This document shows positions 45,797-56,346 of a stretch of DNA of 64,000 nucleotides, piece by piece; within the stretch, counting starts at the first letter, position 1; each line of letters starts with the position of its first letter. A program made the translations under genes and the position numbers. The DNA is from Micromonospora violae. GTDB lineage: Bacteria; Actinomycetota; Actinomycetes; Mycobacteriales; Micromonosporaceae. The stretch is from positions 6,386,001-6,450,000 of the forward strand of contig NZ_SHKK01000001.1 in the NCBI RefSeq assembly GCF_004217135.1, read 5' to 3'. A model generated the notes under the pieces. It ran no database searches. It worked only from the letters and a program-made list of their open reading frames with translations, and was not told where the DNA came from.

Positions 45797-46627
45797 ATGA
45801 GCAGTCCTCCGATGATCGATGGCGCGTTCGCCCGATGGTTGGCGTCCCGGGCCGGGCAGGCCCTGCTCGACCTGCGCACGGAGATGGGTTTCGCCGACAC
45901 CGGTGCGTTGAAGTCGGCCGGGGACAAGGTGTCGCACGACCTGATCCGCACCGAGTTGGCGAAGTGGCGTCCGGGTGACGCGGTGCTCTCCGAGGAGGAC
46001 GAGGGGTCGCGGTTGGCCTGGGCCGCGGAGGTGAACACCGGGGCGGTGTCGCGGCTGACCGCGGATCGGGTCTGGATCGTCGACCCGTTGGACGGCACCC
46101 GGGAGTTCTCCGAGGAGGGCCGCTCGGACTGGGCGGTGCACGTGGCGCTCTGGGCGCGCAACGCGCCGAGTCCGCACGGGCTGATCGCCGGGGCGGTGGG
46201 GTTGCCGGCGCAGCAGCGGGTGCTGGGCACGGACTACCCGCCGGCGTACCCGCCGATGACGGTGGAAGCGGCGACGGCCGGCGAGCGGAAGATCCGCCTG
46301 GCGGCGAGTCGGAGCCGGCCGCCGGTCTTCCTGAGCGATCTCGCCGAGGACGTCGGGGCGCACCTGGTGCCGATGGGCTCGGCCGGCGCGAAAATCGCGG
46401 CCGTGGTCACCGGCGAGGTGGACGCGTACATCCACGCAGGTGGGCAGTACGAGTGGGACTCGGCCGCCCCGGTCGCTGTGGCGACGGCCACCGGACTGCA
46501 CGCTTCCCGGATCGACGGTTCTGCGCTGAAATACAACGAGGCGGATCCGCGGCTGCCCGACCTCCTGGTCTGCCGCAAGGATCTCGCCACCCGGTTGCTT
46601 GCAGCGCTGCAGAAACATTCCGGGTAA
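45797..46627 (+). CDS. cysQ: CysQ-type 3'(2'),5'-bisphosphate nucleotidase (inositol monophosphatase family)
   Basis: A 276-residue Mg-dependent phosphatase that hydrolyses 3'-phosphoadenosine 5'-phosphate (PAP), the by-product of sulfate assimilation. Motifs are VLSEEDEGS, WIVDPLDGTREFSE (metal site) and YEWDSAAPVAVA. ATG 45797 has GGGAGCGGG upstream. Position directly before cysD-cysN supports the PAP role over inositol phosphate. A possible promoter (TTGACA at 46643) lies between it and cysD. Confidence 0.9.
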   Translation: MSSPPMIDGAFARWLASRAGQALLDLRTEMGFADTGALKSAGDKVSHDLIRTELAKWRPGDAVLSEEDEGSRLAWAAEVNTGAVSRLTADRVWIVDPLDGTREFSEEGRSDWAVHVALWARNAPSPHGLIAGAVGLPAQQRVLGTDYPPAYPPMTVEAATAGERKIRLAASRSRPPVFLSDLAEDVGAHLVPMGSAGAKIAAVVTGEVDAYIHAGGQYEWDSAAPVAVATATGLHASRIDGSALKYNEADPRLPDLLVCRKDLATRLLAALQKHSG

Positions 46628-46702
46628 CCTGAGCGGACTTTCTTGACATGCCCGACCGGAAAGGTCTGGAAATCGGATGAGCGAGCGAATCGAGCCGGTG
46701 TC

Positions 46703-47614
46703 ATGACCACCCCCGCCGCCTACCAGGTCTCTCATCTGGACGCCTTGGAAGCGGAGAGCGTCTTCGTGATGCGCGAGGTGGTCGCCGAGATGGAACGCCC
46801 GGTGCTGCTCTTCTCCGGTGGCAAGGACTCGATCGTCATGCTGCGGCTGGCGCAGAAGGCGTTCGCCCCGGCCAACATCCCCTTCCCGGTCATGCACGTC
46901 GACACCGGGCACAACTTCCCCGAGGTTCTGGAGTACCGCGACCAACGGGTCGCCGAGCTGGGGTTGCAACTCGTGGTGGCGAGCGTGCCGGAGGCCCTGG
47001 CCAGCGGCATGGTCCGGGAGTCCGCAGACGGCATGCGCAACCGGATCCAGACACCGGTGCTGCTGGACGCGGTGGAGAAGCACCGCTTCGACGCGCTGTT
47101 CGGCGGCGCCCGCCGGGACGAGGAGAAGGCTCGGGCGAAGGAGCGGGTGTTCAGCTTCCGCGACGAGTTCGGCCAGTGGGACCCGAAGAACCAGCGCCCG
47201 GAGCTGTGGTCGCTGTACAACGGCCGGCACCACCCGGGTGAGTCGATCCGGGTGTTCCCGCTGTCCAACTGGACCGAGCTGGACGTCTGGCACTACATCG
47301 CCCGGGAACGCATCCCGCTGCCCTCGATCTACTACGCCCACGAGCGCGAGGTGATCGAACGGGACGGCATGTTCTACGCCGTCAACGAGTTCTTCCGCCC
47401 CCGCGCGGGTGAGGAGCGGTTCAAGGCGCAGGTGCGCTACCGCACCGTGGGCGACGCCTCCTGCACCGCGGCGGTCCGTTCCGACGCGGACACCGTGGAG
47501 AAGGTCATCGAGGAGGTGGCGGCCACCCGGATCACCGAGCGTGGCGCCACCCGCGGTGACGACCGGGTCAGCGAGGCCGCCATGGAGGACCGCAAGCGGG
47601 AGGGCTACTTCTGA
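46703..47614 (+). CDS. cysD: Sulfate adenylyltransferase subunit 2
   Basis: A 303-residue ATP sulfurylase subunit with the PP-loop VLLFSGGKDSIVML (about 32-45), HVDTGHNFPEVLEYRDQ and GGARRDEEKARAKERVFSF. With CysN it makes adenosine 5'-phosphosulfate. ATG 46703 is the conserved start. The stop overlaps the cysN ATG by one base (TGATG at 47614). Confidence 0.96.
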   Translation: MTTPAAYQVSHLDALEAESVFVMREVVAEMERPVLLFSGGKDSIVMLRLAQKAFAPANIPFPVMHVDTGHNFPEVLEYRDQRVAELGLQLVVASVPEALASGMVRESADGMRNRIQTPVLLDAVEKHRFDALFGGARRDEEKARAKERVFSFRDEFGQWDPKNQRPELWSLYNGRHHPGESIRVFPLSNWTELDVWHYIARERIPLPSIYYAHEREVIERDGMFYAVNEFFRPRAGEERFKAQVRYRTVGDASCTAAVRSDADTVEKVIEEVAATRITERGATRGDDRVSEAAMEDRKREGYF

Positions 47615-48942
47615 TGAGCACCGAGATCGTGGCCTCCGCGAATGCGGACGCGCTGGCTGTCACCGGGGCCGGGCCGGAGCCCCGGGCGATGGACCTGCTG
47701 CGGTTCGCCACCGCCGGCAGCGTGGACGACGGGAAGTCGACCCTGATCGGGCGGCTGCTCTACGACACCAAGTCGCTCTTCACCGACCAGTTGGCCGCGG
47801 TGGAGGCGGTCAGCGCCGCCCGTGGTGACGAATACACCAACCTGGCGTTGCTCACCGACGGGCTGCGTGCCGAGCGGGAACAGGGCATCACCATCGACGT
47901 GGCGTACCGCTACTTCGCCACCCCCCGGCGCAAGTTCATCATCGCCGACACCCCCGGGCACATCCAGTACACCCGCAACATGGTCACCGGGGCGTCGACG
48001 GCGGACCTGGCGCTGATCCTGGTGGACGCGCGCAAGGGCCTGGTCGAGCAGTCCCGCCGGCACGCGTTCCTCTGCTCCCTGCTGCGGGTGCCGCACCTGG
48101 TCCTCTGTGTCAACAAGATGGACCTGGTCGACTGGTCGCAGGAGGTCTACGAGAAGATCGCCGACGAGTTCACCGCGTTCGCGGCGAAACTCGACGTACC
48201 GGACCTGACCGTGGTGCCGATCTCCGCGTTGCGGGGCGACAACATCGTCACCCGTTCGGAGAACATGCCCTGGTACGAGGGCCCGTCGCTGCTGCACCAC
48301 CTGGAGCGGGTGCACATCGCGAGCGACCGCAACCTGGTCGACGTCCGGTTCCCGGTGCAGTACGTGATCCGTCCGCAGTCCACCACGGTCACCGACTACC
48401 GCGGCTACGCCGGTCAGGTCGCCTCCGGCGTGCTGAAGCCGGGCGACGAGGTGATGGTGCTGCCGTCGGGCTTCACCAGCCGGATCGCCGCCGTGGAGAC
48501 CGCCGACGGGCCGGTCCCGGAGGCGTTCCCGCCGATGTCGGTGACGGTACGACTGGCCGACGAGATCGACATCTCGCGGGGCGACCTGATCTGCCGGCCG
48601 AACAACGCACCGGCGGTGGCCCAGGACATCGAGGCGATGGTCTGCTGGATGGACGAGACGGCCCCGCTGCGGATCGGCGGCCGGTACGCGATCAAGCACA
48701 CCACCCGGTCGGCTCGGGCGATCGTGCGCGGGCTGCACTACCGGCTGGACATCAACTCGCTGCACCGCGACGAGTCGGCCGACGAGCTGCGGCTCAACGA
48801 GATCGGCCGGGTGCGACTGCGTACGACCGTGCCGTTGCTGGCCGACGAGTACCGCCGCAACCGCACCACCGGCGGCTTCGTCATCATCGACGAGGCGACC
48901 AACCGCACGGTGGGCGCCGCCATGATCGTCGAAGCCAGCTAA
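47614..48942 (+). CDS. cysN: Sulfate adenylyltransferase subunit 1 (GTPase)
   Basis: A 442-residue EF-Tu-like GTPase that powers sulfate adenylation. G1 is AGSVDDGKSTLIGRLLYD, G3 DTPGHIQY, G4 NKMDLVDW. No CysC (APS kinase) domain is fused at the C-terminus. It is coupled to cysD. cysC, cysH and transporter genes are not in this window. Confidence 0.96.
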   Translation: MSTEIVASANADALAVTGAGPEPRAMDLLRFATAGSVDDGKSTLIGRLLYDTKSLFTDQLAAVEAVSAARGDEYTNLALLTDGLRAEREQGITIDVAYRYFATPRRKFIIADTPGHIQYTRNMVTGASTADLALILVDARKGLVEQSRRHAFLCSLLRVPHLVLCVNKMDLVDWSQEVYEKIADEFTAFAAKLDVPDLTVVPISALRGDNIVTRSENMPWYEGPSLLHHLERVHIASDRNLVDVRFPVQYVIRPQSTTVTDYRGYAGQVASGVLKPGDEVMVLPSGFTSRIAAVETADGPVPEAFPPMSVTVRLADEIDISRGDLICRPNNAPAVAQDIEAMVCWMDETAPLRIGGRYAIKHTTRSARAIVRGLHYRLDINSLHRDESADELRLNEIGRVRLRTTVPLLADEYRRNRTTGGFVIIDEATNRTVGAAMIVEAS

Positions 48943-48955
48943 CCCCACCCTCCAC

Positions 48956-49023
48956 CCCCGGTGATCAAGAGGTCTGCGTCAGCCTTCGGGTTCGAATTGA
49001 CGCAAACTTCTTGATCACCGGGG
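48956..49023. terminator. Long 26-bp inverted repeat, bidirectional terminator
   Basis: Arms 48956-48981 and 48998-49023 pair with two wobble positions and a 16-nt loop. The stem contains GGTGATCAAGA and TGCGTCA. It sits between convergent cysN and galK. Palindromes of this GATCAAGA/TGCGTCA type are frequent in Micromonosporaceae. Confidence 0.82.
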
Positions 49024-49034
49024 TGGGGTGAGGA

Positions 49035-50204
49035 TTAGTCCAGGCGGGTGGCGCCGGGGGCCGGGAGGACGGTCACCGTGCCGGGGGCGGTGAAACCGCG
49101 CTCCGCGTACGCGTCGGCCACGGCGTCGGCCACCGCATCGGCGCGGTCGGCCTCGACCAGCGCGAGCACGCATCCGCCGAAGCCACCGCCGGTCATCCGG
49201 GCGCCCAACGCACCGGCCGACAACGCCGCCTCGACCGCGGTGTCGATCTCCGGCACGGTGATCTCGAAGTCGTCGCGCATCGAGACGTGCGAGGCCGTCA
49301 GGAGCGGGCCGATGTCGCGGACCCGGGCGGCGCGCAGCAGCGCCACAGTGTCCAGGACGCGCTGGTCCTCGGTCACCACGTGCCGGACCCGTCGCCGGGT
49401 CTCCTCGTCGTCGAGCTGCGCCAACGCGTCGTCGAGCTGGTCGACGCCCACGTCCCGCAGGGCGGCAACGCCGAGCGCGCCGGCCCCGGCCTCGCAGGAA
49501 CGACGGCGGGCCGCGTACTCCCCGTCGGCGTGGCGGTGCGGGGCCCGGCTGTCGACGACCAGCACAGCCAGCCCGGCGGCGTCCAGATCGAACGGAATGT
49601 GCTCGACCGACTCGTCACGACAGTCGAGGAAGAGGGCGTGCCCGGCGCGGCAACGGATCGCCGCGGACTGGTCCATGATCCCGGTCGGCGCGCCCACGTA
49701 GACGTTCTCCGCCCGCTGCGCCAGCCGGGGCTGGAGTGCCGGGGCGAGCTCCAGCCCGCCGAGGTCGAGCAGGGCAGCCAGCACGGCTGACTCCAGCGCA
49801 GCCGAGGAGGAGAGCCCGGAACCCAGCGGCACGTCGGAGGCGATCGCCAGCCGGGCACCCGGCACCGGATTACCCGCCTCGCGCAGTGCCCAGACCACCC
49901 CCGCGACGTACGCGCCCCAGCCGGTGACCCGACCCGGCTCGGCGACGTCGTCCGCGCCGAGGGTGATCGTCTCGCCGGAGAGCTCGGACCAGACCGTCCA
50001 GTGCTCCCCGTCCTGCCGGTCGGCGGCGACGATCGTACGCATCGGCAGCGCGAACGGCAGCACGAAGCCTTCGTTGTAGTCGGTGTGCTCGCCGATCAGG
50101 TTGACTCGCCCCGGGGCCGCCCAACGGCCGGAAGCCTCGCCGCCGAACTGCGCGGAGAAACCGGCCGCGGCCCGCTCGACGACATCGCCGCCCGGGTTAC
50201 TCAC
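49035..50204 (-). CDS. galK: Galactokinase
   Basis: A 389-residue GHMP kinase of the Leloir pathway (galactose to galactose 1-phosphate). Motif 1 is APGRVNLIGEHTDYNEGFVL, motif 2 VPLGSGLSSSAALE (ATP), motif 3 GARMTGGGFGGCVLAL. GTG 50204 has AAAGG upstream. It is in line with galE (57 bp) and probably co-transcribed. galT is absent here. Confidence 0.96.
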   Translation of the reverse strand: MSNPGGDVVERAAAGFSAQFGGEASGRWAAPGRVNLIGEHTDYNEGFVLPFALPMRTIVAADRQDGEHWTVWSELSGETITLGADDVAEPGRVTGWGAYVAGVVWALREAGNPVPGARLAIASDVPLGSGLSSSAALESAVLAALLDLGGLELAPALQPRLAQRAENVYVGAPTGIMDQSAAIRCRAGHALFLDCRDESVEHIPFDLDAAGLAVLVVDSRAPHRHADGEYAARRRSCEAGAGALGVAALRDVGVDQLDDALAQLDDEETRRRVRHVVTEDQRVLDTVALLRAARVRDIGPLLTASHVSMRDDFEITVPEIDTAVEAALSAGALGARMTGGGFGGCVLALVEADRADAVADAVADAYAERGFTAPGTVTVLPAPGATRLD

Positions 50205-50260
50205 GGTGTCGCCTTTCGTTCGCGACTGCGGGGCTCGCAAACCCGGCTCACTCCTCGCGC

Positions 50261-51244
50261 TCACTGGTGCCCCAGGATGTGGGCGCGGTAGAACGCCCAG
50301 GCGTCCCCGACCATGTCGTGCAGGGTCGGCTTCTGTGGCACCCAGCCCAGCTCGTCGCGGGCCAGTGTGGACGAGGCGACCAGCTCGGCCGGGTCGCCCT
50401 CGCGACGCGGTGCGACCTCGACGGGCAGGGGGTGCCCGGTGACCTCGCGGACCACGTCGACGACCTGGCGGTTGGTGAAGCCGTTGCCGTTGCCCAGGTT
50501 GTAGATCCGGTGCTGGCCGCTGGTGGCCGCGTCGAGCGCCAGCAGATGCGCGCGGGCCAGGTCGGCGACGTGGATGTAGTCGCGGACGCAGGTGCCGTCC
50601 ACGGTGGGGTAGTCGTCCCCGAAGAGCTGGAGCTTCTCCCGCCGACCGGCGGCGACGTCCAGCGCGATCGGGATCAGGTGCGTCTCCGGGTCGTGCCGTT
50701 CGCCGAGCGTGATGTCGCCGTCGAGGTGGGCGCCGGCCACGTTGAAGTAGCGCAGCGACACGGCGGCCAGCCCGTGCGCGATCGCCTCGGAGGTGAGGGC
50801 CATGTCGACGGCGAGTTTGGTGGCGCCGTACGTGTTGGTTGGTGCCTTGACCGCGTTCTCGGTGATGGGCAGCTCGGTGGGGTTGCCGTAGACGGCGGCG
50901 GTGGAGGAGAAGACCAGCCGTGGCACCCCGGCGGCCCGTACCGCGTCGATCAGGGCGAGGGTGCCGACGGTGTTGTTCTGCCAGTACAGCTCCGGCTTGA
51001 CCATCGACTCGCCGGCGGCGATCAGGGCGGCGAAGTGCAGCACCCCGTCGAACCCGGCGTCCGCGGTGATGACGCGGGCGGCGTCGTGGATGGACGCCTC
51101 GACGTGAGTGGCGTCCGGAGCGAGGGCTTCGCGGTGGCCGGTGCGCAGGTCGTCCAGGATGACCACCTGGTGGCCGGCGTCGAGCAGCATGCGGGTCACC
51201 ACGCTCCCGATGAAGCCGGCGCCCCCGGTGACGAGCAGTTTCAC
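50261..51244 (-). CDS. galE: UDP-glucose 4-epimerase
   Basis: A 327-residue short-chain dehydrogenase that interconverts UDP-galactose and UDP-glucose. Motifs are VTGGAGFIGSVV (NAD), the catalytic YGATK (about 144-148) and RYFNVAGAH. GTG 51244 has GGGAGG upstream, chosen over the upstream extension. It heads the galE-galK unit; an AT-rich stretch with TTTATGAT (51345-51365 on the minus strand) may be its promoter. Confidence 0.95.
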   Translation of the reverse strand: MKLLVTGGAGFIGSVVTRMLLDAGHQVVILDDLRTGHREALAPDATHVEASIHDAARVITADAGFDGVLHFAALIAAGESMVKPELYWQNNTVGTLALIDAVRAAGVPRLVFSSTAAVYGNPTELPITENAVKAPTNTYGATKLAVDMALTSEAIAHGLAAVSLRYFNVAGAHLDGDITLGERHDPETHLIPIALDVAAGRREKLQLFGDDYPTVDGTCVRDYIHVADLARAHLLALDAATSGQHRIYNLGNGNGFTNRQVVDVVREVTGHPLPVEVAPRREGDPAELVASSTLARDELGWVPQKPTLHDMVGDAWAFYRAHILGHQ

Positions 51245-51412
51245 GTCGTTGCCTCCCTGCCTGGCCCGCCCGGGACGTGGCCCTTCGGTGATCACACTAG
51301 GGCGGTGGCCTTCACCGGCACCACCGTCGGCTCATTCCATCATAAACTCTCATGATTAAACAGAGCCGAACATCCCCGGTGCGGTGGGCCCTCGGTGTCT
51401 ACCATCTCTGTC

Positions 51413-52582
51413 ATGCGGGAAGTGGCCCGTACCGGGCTCCGGCGGCGCGCGCGGGCACACCCCCGCCGCGACCCTGGCCCGCTCGCCCGGGCCGTCGCCC
51501 GGGTGCTGGTCCGCGCCGCGGACGGTGCCACCCGACTCGTCACCGACCTGCTCGGAACCGGCCCGACGGCTGGCCGGGAACGCATCTCCGAGGCCGACCT
51601 GCGGGACCTGGTCGCCGCGAACACGGTGCTCGACCCGGACGAGCGGCGGATCATCGACGAGGTCCTGGTGGCCGGTGCCAGTCTGATCCGCGAGGTGATG
51701 ATGCCGCGCACCGAAGTGGTCTTCCTCCCGGCGCGGCTGACCATCGTGGAGGCCGCCCGACTGGTCCGCGCCGAGACGCACACCCGCTACCCGGTCACCG
51801 ACGGCACCCATGACGACGTGGTCGGGTTCGTGCACCTCCGTGACGTGCTGCTGCGCCCGGACACCGACCCGTGCGTCACCGTCGGCGAGTTGGCCCGGGA
51901 GGTGAAGCGGCTTCCCGGCAGCAAACGTGTGCTCGCCGCGCTGACCGAGATGCGCCGGGAGGGCCAGCACCTCGCGGTGGTGGTCGACGAGTACGGCGGC
52001 ACGGCCGGGATCGTCACCCTGGAGGATCTCATCGAGGAGTTGATCGGTGAGATCCACGACGAGTACGACGCCACCCCGGACCCGGAGCGCGCCGGCCTGC
52101 CCGCAGTGGTGGACGGCCGGCTCAACCTCGCTGACTTCGCCGAGCGCACCGGTGTGGCACTACCCGCCGGACCGTACGAGACGGTGGGCGGGTTCGTGAT
52201 GGCCGCGCTGGGTCGGCTTCCGGTGACCGGGGACGAGGTGCTGGTGCCCGCTGAACCGGCCGACGTCGGGGCACCCGGTCCGGCCGAGCTGTCGGCCGGC
52301 TGGCTGCTGCGGGTGCTGGCGGTGGACGGCCGCCGGGTTGCCCAAGTCGCCGTCTCCGCCGCGCGCAACACCGAGCAGCGCCGCGAGCAGAGCACCGGGC
52401 AGAGCCGCGGGTACGACGCCGCGCCGGCCTCGGTGGGCGGCCCGCAGCCGGCCCGGGAGGTGGTGGCGGGGCAGCACCGCCGGGTCCCGGTCGCGCCGAC
52501 GCGCCGGGTCGGCGCGGGCGAACCACGCGAGGTCAGCACCTCGGCACCGGCGGGCCGGAGCCGACCCGCCGGCCCGTCATGA
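51413..52582 (+). CDS. CorC/HlyC-type CBS-domain protein without membrane domain
   Basis: A 389-residue protein. A basic N-terminus is followed by a linker (ISEADLRDLVAANTVLDPDE), paired CBS domains (about 95-220: VMMPRTEVVFLPARLTIVEA, VVDEYGGTAGIVTLEDLIEE) and a transporter-associated CorC_HlyC domain (about 240-305). The last 80 residues are a disordered tail. The DUF21 membrane domain of the CNNM/MpfA Mg transporters is absent, so it resembles free CorC. ATG 51413 was chosen; GTG 51395 is possible. Confidence 0.85.
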   Translation: MREVARTGLRRRARAHPRRDPGPLARAVARVLVRAADGATRLVTDLLGTGPTAGRERISEADLRDLVAANTVLDPDERRIIDEVLVAGASLIREVMMPRTEVVFLPARLTIVEAARLVRAETHTRYPVTDGTHDDVVGFVHLRDVLLRPDTDPCVTVGELAREVKRLPGSKRVLAALTEMRREGQHLAVVVDEYGGTAGIVTLEDLIEELIGEIHDEYDATPDPERAGLPAVVDGRLNLADFAERTGVALPAGPYETVGGFVMAALGRLPVTGDEVLVPAEPADVGAPGPAELSAGWLLRVLAVDGRRVAQVAVSAARNTEQRREQSTGQSRGYDAAPASVGGPQPAREVVAGQHRRVPVAPTRRVGAGEPREVSTSAPAGRSRPAGPS

Positions 52583-53641
<1,059 letters not shown>

Positions 53642-53690
53642 CGCCGCGGTACAGGTGGACGGGTCGGTGGTCGGAGGGGCGGCGCGCAGC

Positions 53691-54236
53691 GTGGATCGCA
53701 GTGGTGGGGTGCCGCCGACCGGCGACACCATCCAGATCGGCATCGCGGTGGACATTCCCGAGCCGTGGGGTGCCCAGCTCACCCGGCGGCGGGTCGAGGC
53801 CGGTGATCCGCTGGCGGTGCCCGCGCACGTGACGCTGCTCGGTCCCACCGAGATCCGGACGGCCAATCTGCCGGGGATCGAGCGGCACCTGGCCGCCGTC
53901 GCCGCCGCGCACCTGCCGTTCACGCTGCACCTGCGGGGCACCGGCACGTTCCGGCCGGTCACCCAGGTGGTGTTCGTCGCGGTGGCCGCCGGGATCAGCG
54001 AGTGTGAGCTGCTGGCCGCGGCCATCGCCGCGGCGCCGGGCCTGCACCGCGAGCTGCGGTTCCCGTACCACCCGCACGTCACGGTGGCCCAGGACGTGGC
54101 ACCGGAGGCCCTGGACAAGGTGTACGAGGATCTGGCCGACTTCTCCGCGATGTTCGAGGTCGGCGCGTTCACCCTCTTCTCGCACAGCGGGCAGGCCAGG
54201 TGGCAGCCTCGCCGGGACTTCTGCCTCGGCGACTGA
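53691..54236 (+). CDS. 2'-5' RNA ligase / LigT-like phosphoesterase
   Basis: About 181 residues. The fold's two H-x-T/S motifs are present, HVTLLGP (near 45) and HVTVAQD (near 130), the catalytic pair of 2H phosphoesterases that act on 2',3'-cyclic or 2'-5' RNA linkages. The start is uncertain: GTG 53691 has GGAGGGG 11 nt upstream; GTG 53709 would also leave the domain whole. Substrate unknown; it may be an RNA end-processing enzyme or a general cyclic phosphodiesterase. Confidence 0.8.
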   Translation: MDRSGGVPPTGDTIQIGIAVDIPEPWGAQLTRRRVEAGDPLAVPAHVTLLGPTEIRTANLPGIERHLAAVAAAHLPFTLHLRGTGTFRPVTQVVFVAVAAGISECELLAAAIAAAPGLHRELRFPYHPHVTVAQDVAPEALDKVYEDLADFSAMFEVGAFTLFSHSGQARWQPRRDFCLGD

Positions 54237-54345
54237 AGCGTCTGCGACTGATGCGTCGGCAACTGACGCGCCGGCGACGCGCCGGCCGGCGAGCACCGGA
54301 AGCCGGTTGCCGCTTAAGCGGTGGCGAATCGGCGAGGATGCTGGC

Positions 54346-55272
54346 GTGAATGTGATCGGCCGGATCGAGAAGGGCATCGACCGCTGGGTGAGCGCCGCGC
54401 GCCACCGGTCGGGGTTCTTCGATCATGTGTGGCGGGCCGGCGTGCTCTACGGCGAGGTGCTGGCCGGCCGGTTGGCCGCGGCGATCGCCTACTACGGCTT
54501 CTTCGCGGTGTTCGCCCTCGCCCTGGTCGCGTTCTCCGTCTTCGGCGCGATCCTGGAGGACAACGACGAGGTCAGCGCGGCCGCGGCTGACTTCCTCAAG
54601 GAGAATCTGCCGTTCCTGGACGCCGAGCAGATCGCCAACTCCAGCAACACCGTCGGTGTGGTCGGCCTGGTCATCCTGGTCTTCACCGGGATCGGCTGGG
54701 TGGAGGCCATCCGGTCCTCGCAGCGGCTGATGTACCGGCTCAACCAGCAGCCGGGCAACCTGGTGGTGCGGCGGCTCGTCGACCTGGGCGTGATGATCGG
54801 CGTCTTCGTGCTGCTCGGTGTCTCGGTCGCGGCGGTGGACGCGTTGGAGTCGCTGCTGCGCTTCCTGCTGCGCAGCACCGGCTCGGTCGGTCTGACCACG
54901 ATCAGCGCGGTGCTCAGCGTGCTGGTCAACACCGTGCTCGCCACCGCGCTGCTGCTCGCCGTGCCCCGGCTGCGGATGAGCAGGTCCCGGCTGCGCCCGG
55001 TGGTGCTGCTGGTGGCGGTCGGCATCACGCTGCTGAACACCGTCGGGCGGTACTACGTGGTGCGTACCGAGCGGAACCCGGCGTACACCGTGGTGGCCGG
55101 CGCCGTCGGCCTGCTGCTCTACCTCTACCTGCTCAACCAGTTGGTGCTGTTCGGCGCGGCGCTCCTCGCGACCAGCACCAACGGCCGAGTGGTGGACCTG
55201 GCCGGAACCACCCCGCCAGCGAAGGATGTCGACGAGGGCATCGATCCCGGTACGCCGGGCGGTGCGGGTTGA
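54346..55272 (+). CDS. YihY/BrkB-family membrane protein
   Basis: A 308-residue membrane protein with six predicted transmembrane helices and the family blocks [59 protein letters not shown] and [16 protein letters not shown]. YihY proteins were once mis-assigned as RNase BN; they are now viewed as possible transporters of unknown substrate. GTG 54346 has GAGGAT upstream. The stop overlaps the next gene by one base. Confidence 0.9.
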   Translation: MNVIGRIEKGIDRWVSAARHRSGFFDHVWRAGVLYGEVLAGRLAAAIAYYGFFAVFALALVAFSVFGAILEDNDEVSAAAADFLKENLPFLDAEQIANSSNTVGVVGLVILVFTGIGWVEAIRSSQRLMYRLNQQPGNLVVRRLVDLGVMIGVFVLLGVSVAAVDALESLLRFLLRSTGSVGLTTISAVLSVLVNTVLATALLLAVPRLRMSRSRLRPVVLLVAVGITLLNTVGRYYVVRTERNPAYTVVAGAVGLLLYLYLLNQLVLFGAALLATSTNGRVVDLAGTTPPAKDVDEGIDPGTPGGAG

Positions 55273-55658
55273 TGACGGAAGGCGCGCAGGTGCTGATCTC
55301 GGTTGACCCGGACTCGTCAGTGCCCCCGTACGAGCAGGTGCGGGTGCAGCTCGCCGAGTTGATCGGCGACGGCCGGTTGCCGGTGGGCAGCCGGCTGCCC
55401 ACCGTCCGGCAGCTCGCCGCTGACCTGCGGTTGGCCGCGAACACGGTGGCCCGCGCCTACCGGGAGTTGGAGGCGGCCGGGCTGCTGGAGACCCGGGGGC
55501 GCAACGGCACTTTCGTCGCCCCCGGCAGGGACGACGCCGTCGACCGGTTGCAGCGGGCGGCGGCCGGTTACGCGGCGGAGGCGGCCCGGCTCGGCGTACC
55601 GTCGGCCACCGCGCTCGCCCTGGTGCGCGCCGCCCTGGACGCGGTCCGCCCCGGCTGA
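55272..55658 (+). CDS. YtrA-subfamily GntR regulator
   Basis: A 128-residue regulator with a winged helix ([53 protein letters not shown]) and a short helical C-terminus (about 90-128), the YtrA type that usually controls ABC-transporter or membrane genes. It shares one base with the YihY stop (TGATG), so it is coupled to that membrane protein and probably controls it. Operator not identified. Confidence 0.88.
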   Translation: MTEGAQVLISVDPDSSVPPYEQVRVQLAELIGDGRLPVGSRLPTVRQLAADLRLAANTVARAYRELEAAGLLETRGRNGTFVAPGRDDAVDRLQRAAAGYAAEAARLGVPSATALALVRAALDAVRPG

Positions 55659-55751
55659 CCGGCCGCTGATCGACAGTCGGACGGGCGATAACTGAGCAGA
55701 ACGGCGTCGGCGTTCGCGTACGCGGACCATGATGAGCCGGTGGGCGCACTC

Positions 55752-56177
55752 ATGACACTGGACCTGCCGGCGGAGTCGCCGCTCCTCGGCCTGCCGTGGA
55801 TCATCACGTTCGGTCCGCTCGGTGACCTCGACGAGTGGGAGCCGGTGGTCTGCGGGCCGTACGAGCGGCCGCACGCGTTGGCCCTGGCCGAGGCGGTGGT
55901 GGCCGACGAGCAGTTGGTGGCCGTGGTGGAGCCGTTGCTGCCGGCGCTGTCCGCCGACGAGATCCGCAGCGAGATCGCCGCCGCGCAGGTGGCCGCCGAG
56001 GACGAGGCCCGGCAGGTGGAGAGCGCCGATCTGTACGGGGACTTCGACGACGTGATCGACGAGGAGTTGGACGCGGCCGCGGACGAGGCGGGCCACGGTG
56101 AGCCCGCCGAACCGCCCGACGAGGCGGAGGTACGCGCCGGCTTCACCCGGATCGCGGCGTTGCTCACCGCGAAGTGA
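55752..56177 (+). CDS. Acidic protein, unknown function
   Basis: A 141-residue acidic protein beginning with a beta segment (SPLLGLPWIITFGPLGDLDEW) and then helical Ala/Glu-rich stretches (LALAEAVVADEQLVAVVEPLL, EIRSEIAAAQVAAEDEARQV, ELDAAADEAGHGEPAEPP). No signal peptide or catalytic motif is seen. GTG 55740 is an alternative start. It may be expressed alone; no family is recognised. Confidence 0.7.
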   Translation: MTLDLPAESPLLGLPWIITFGPLGDLDEWEPVVCGPYERPHALALAEAVVADEQLVAVVEPLLPALSADEIRSEIAAAQVAAEDEARQVESADLYGDFDDVIDEELDAAADEAGHGEPAEPPDEAEVRAGFTRIAALLTAK

Positions 56178-56218
56178 ACCGTTCGGGCCGTCGACGTCAG
56201 CGGGTCGGCGCGCCGTAC

Positions 56219-56254
56219 CGGTGCCGCGCGGAGCGGACTCCGCGCGGCACCGGT
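56219..56254. terminator. Bidirectional hairpin terminator
   Basis: A perfect 16-bp stem (CCGGTGCCGCGCGGAG with complement, loop CGGA) between convergent genes ending at 56177 and 56347. Confidence 0.8.
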
Positions 56255-56346
56255 GGCACCTCACCCCCCACCACAAGGGGCCGGTAGCCCAGTCGCCCGC
56301 CGGCGCGGGGCACGACGAACGACCAGGTCGAGAACCTGTTACCCGT

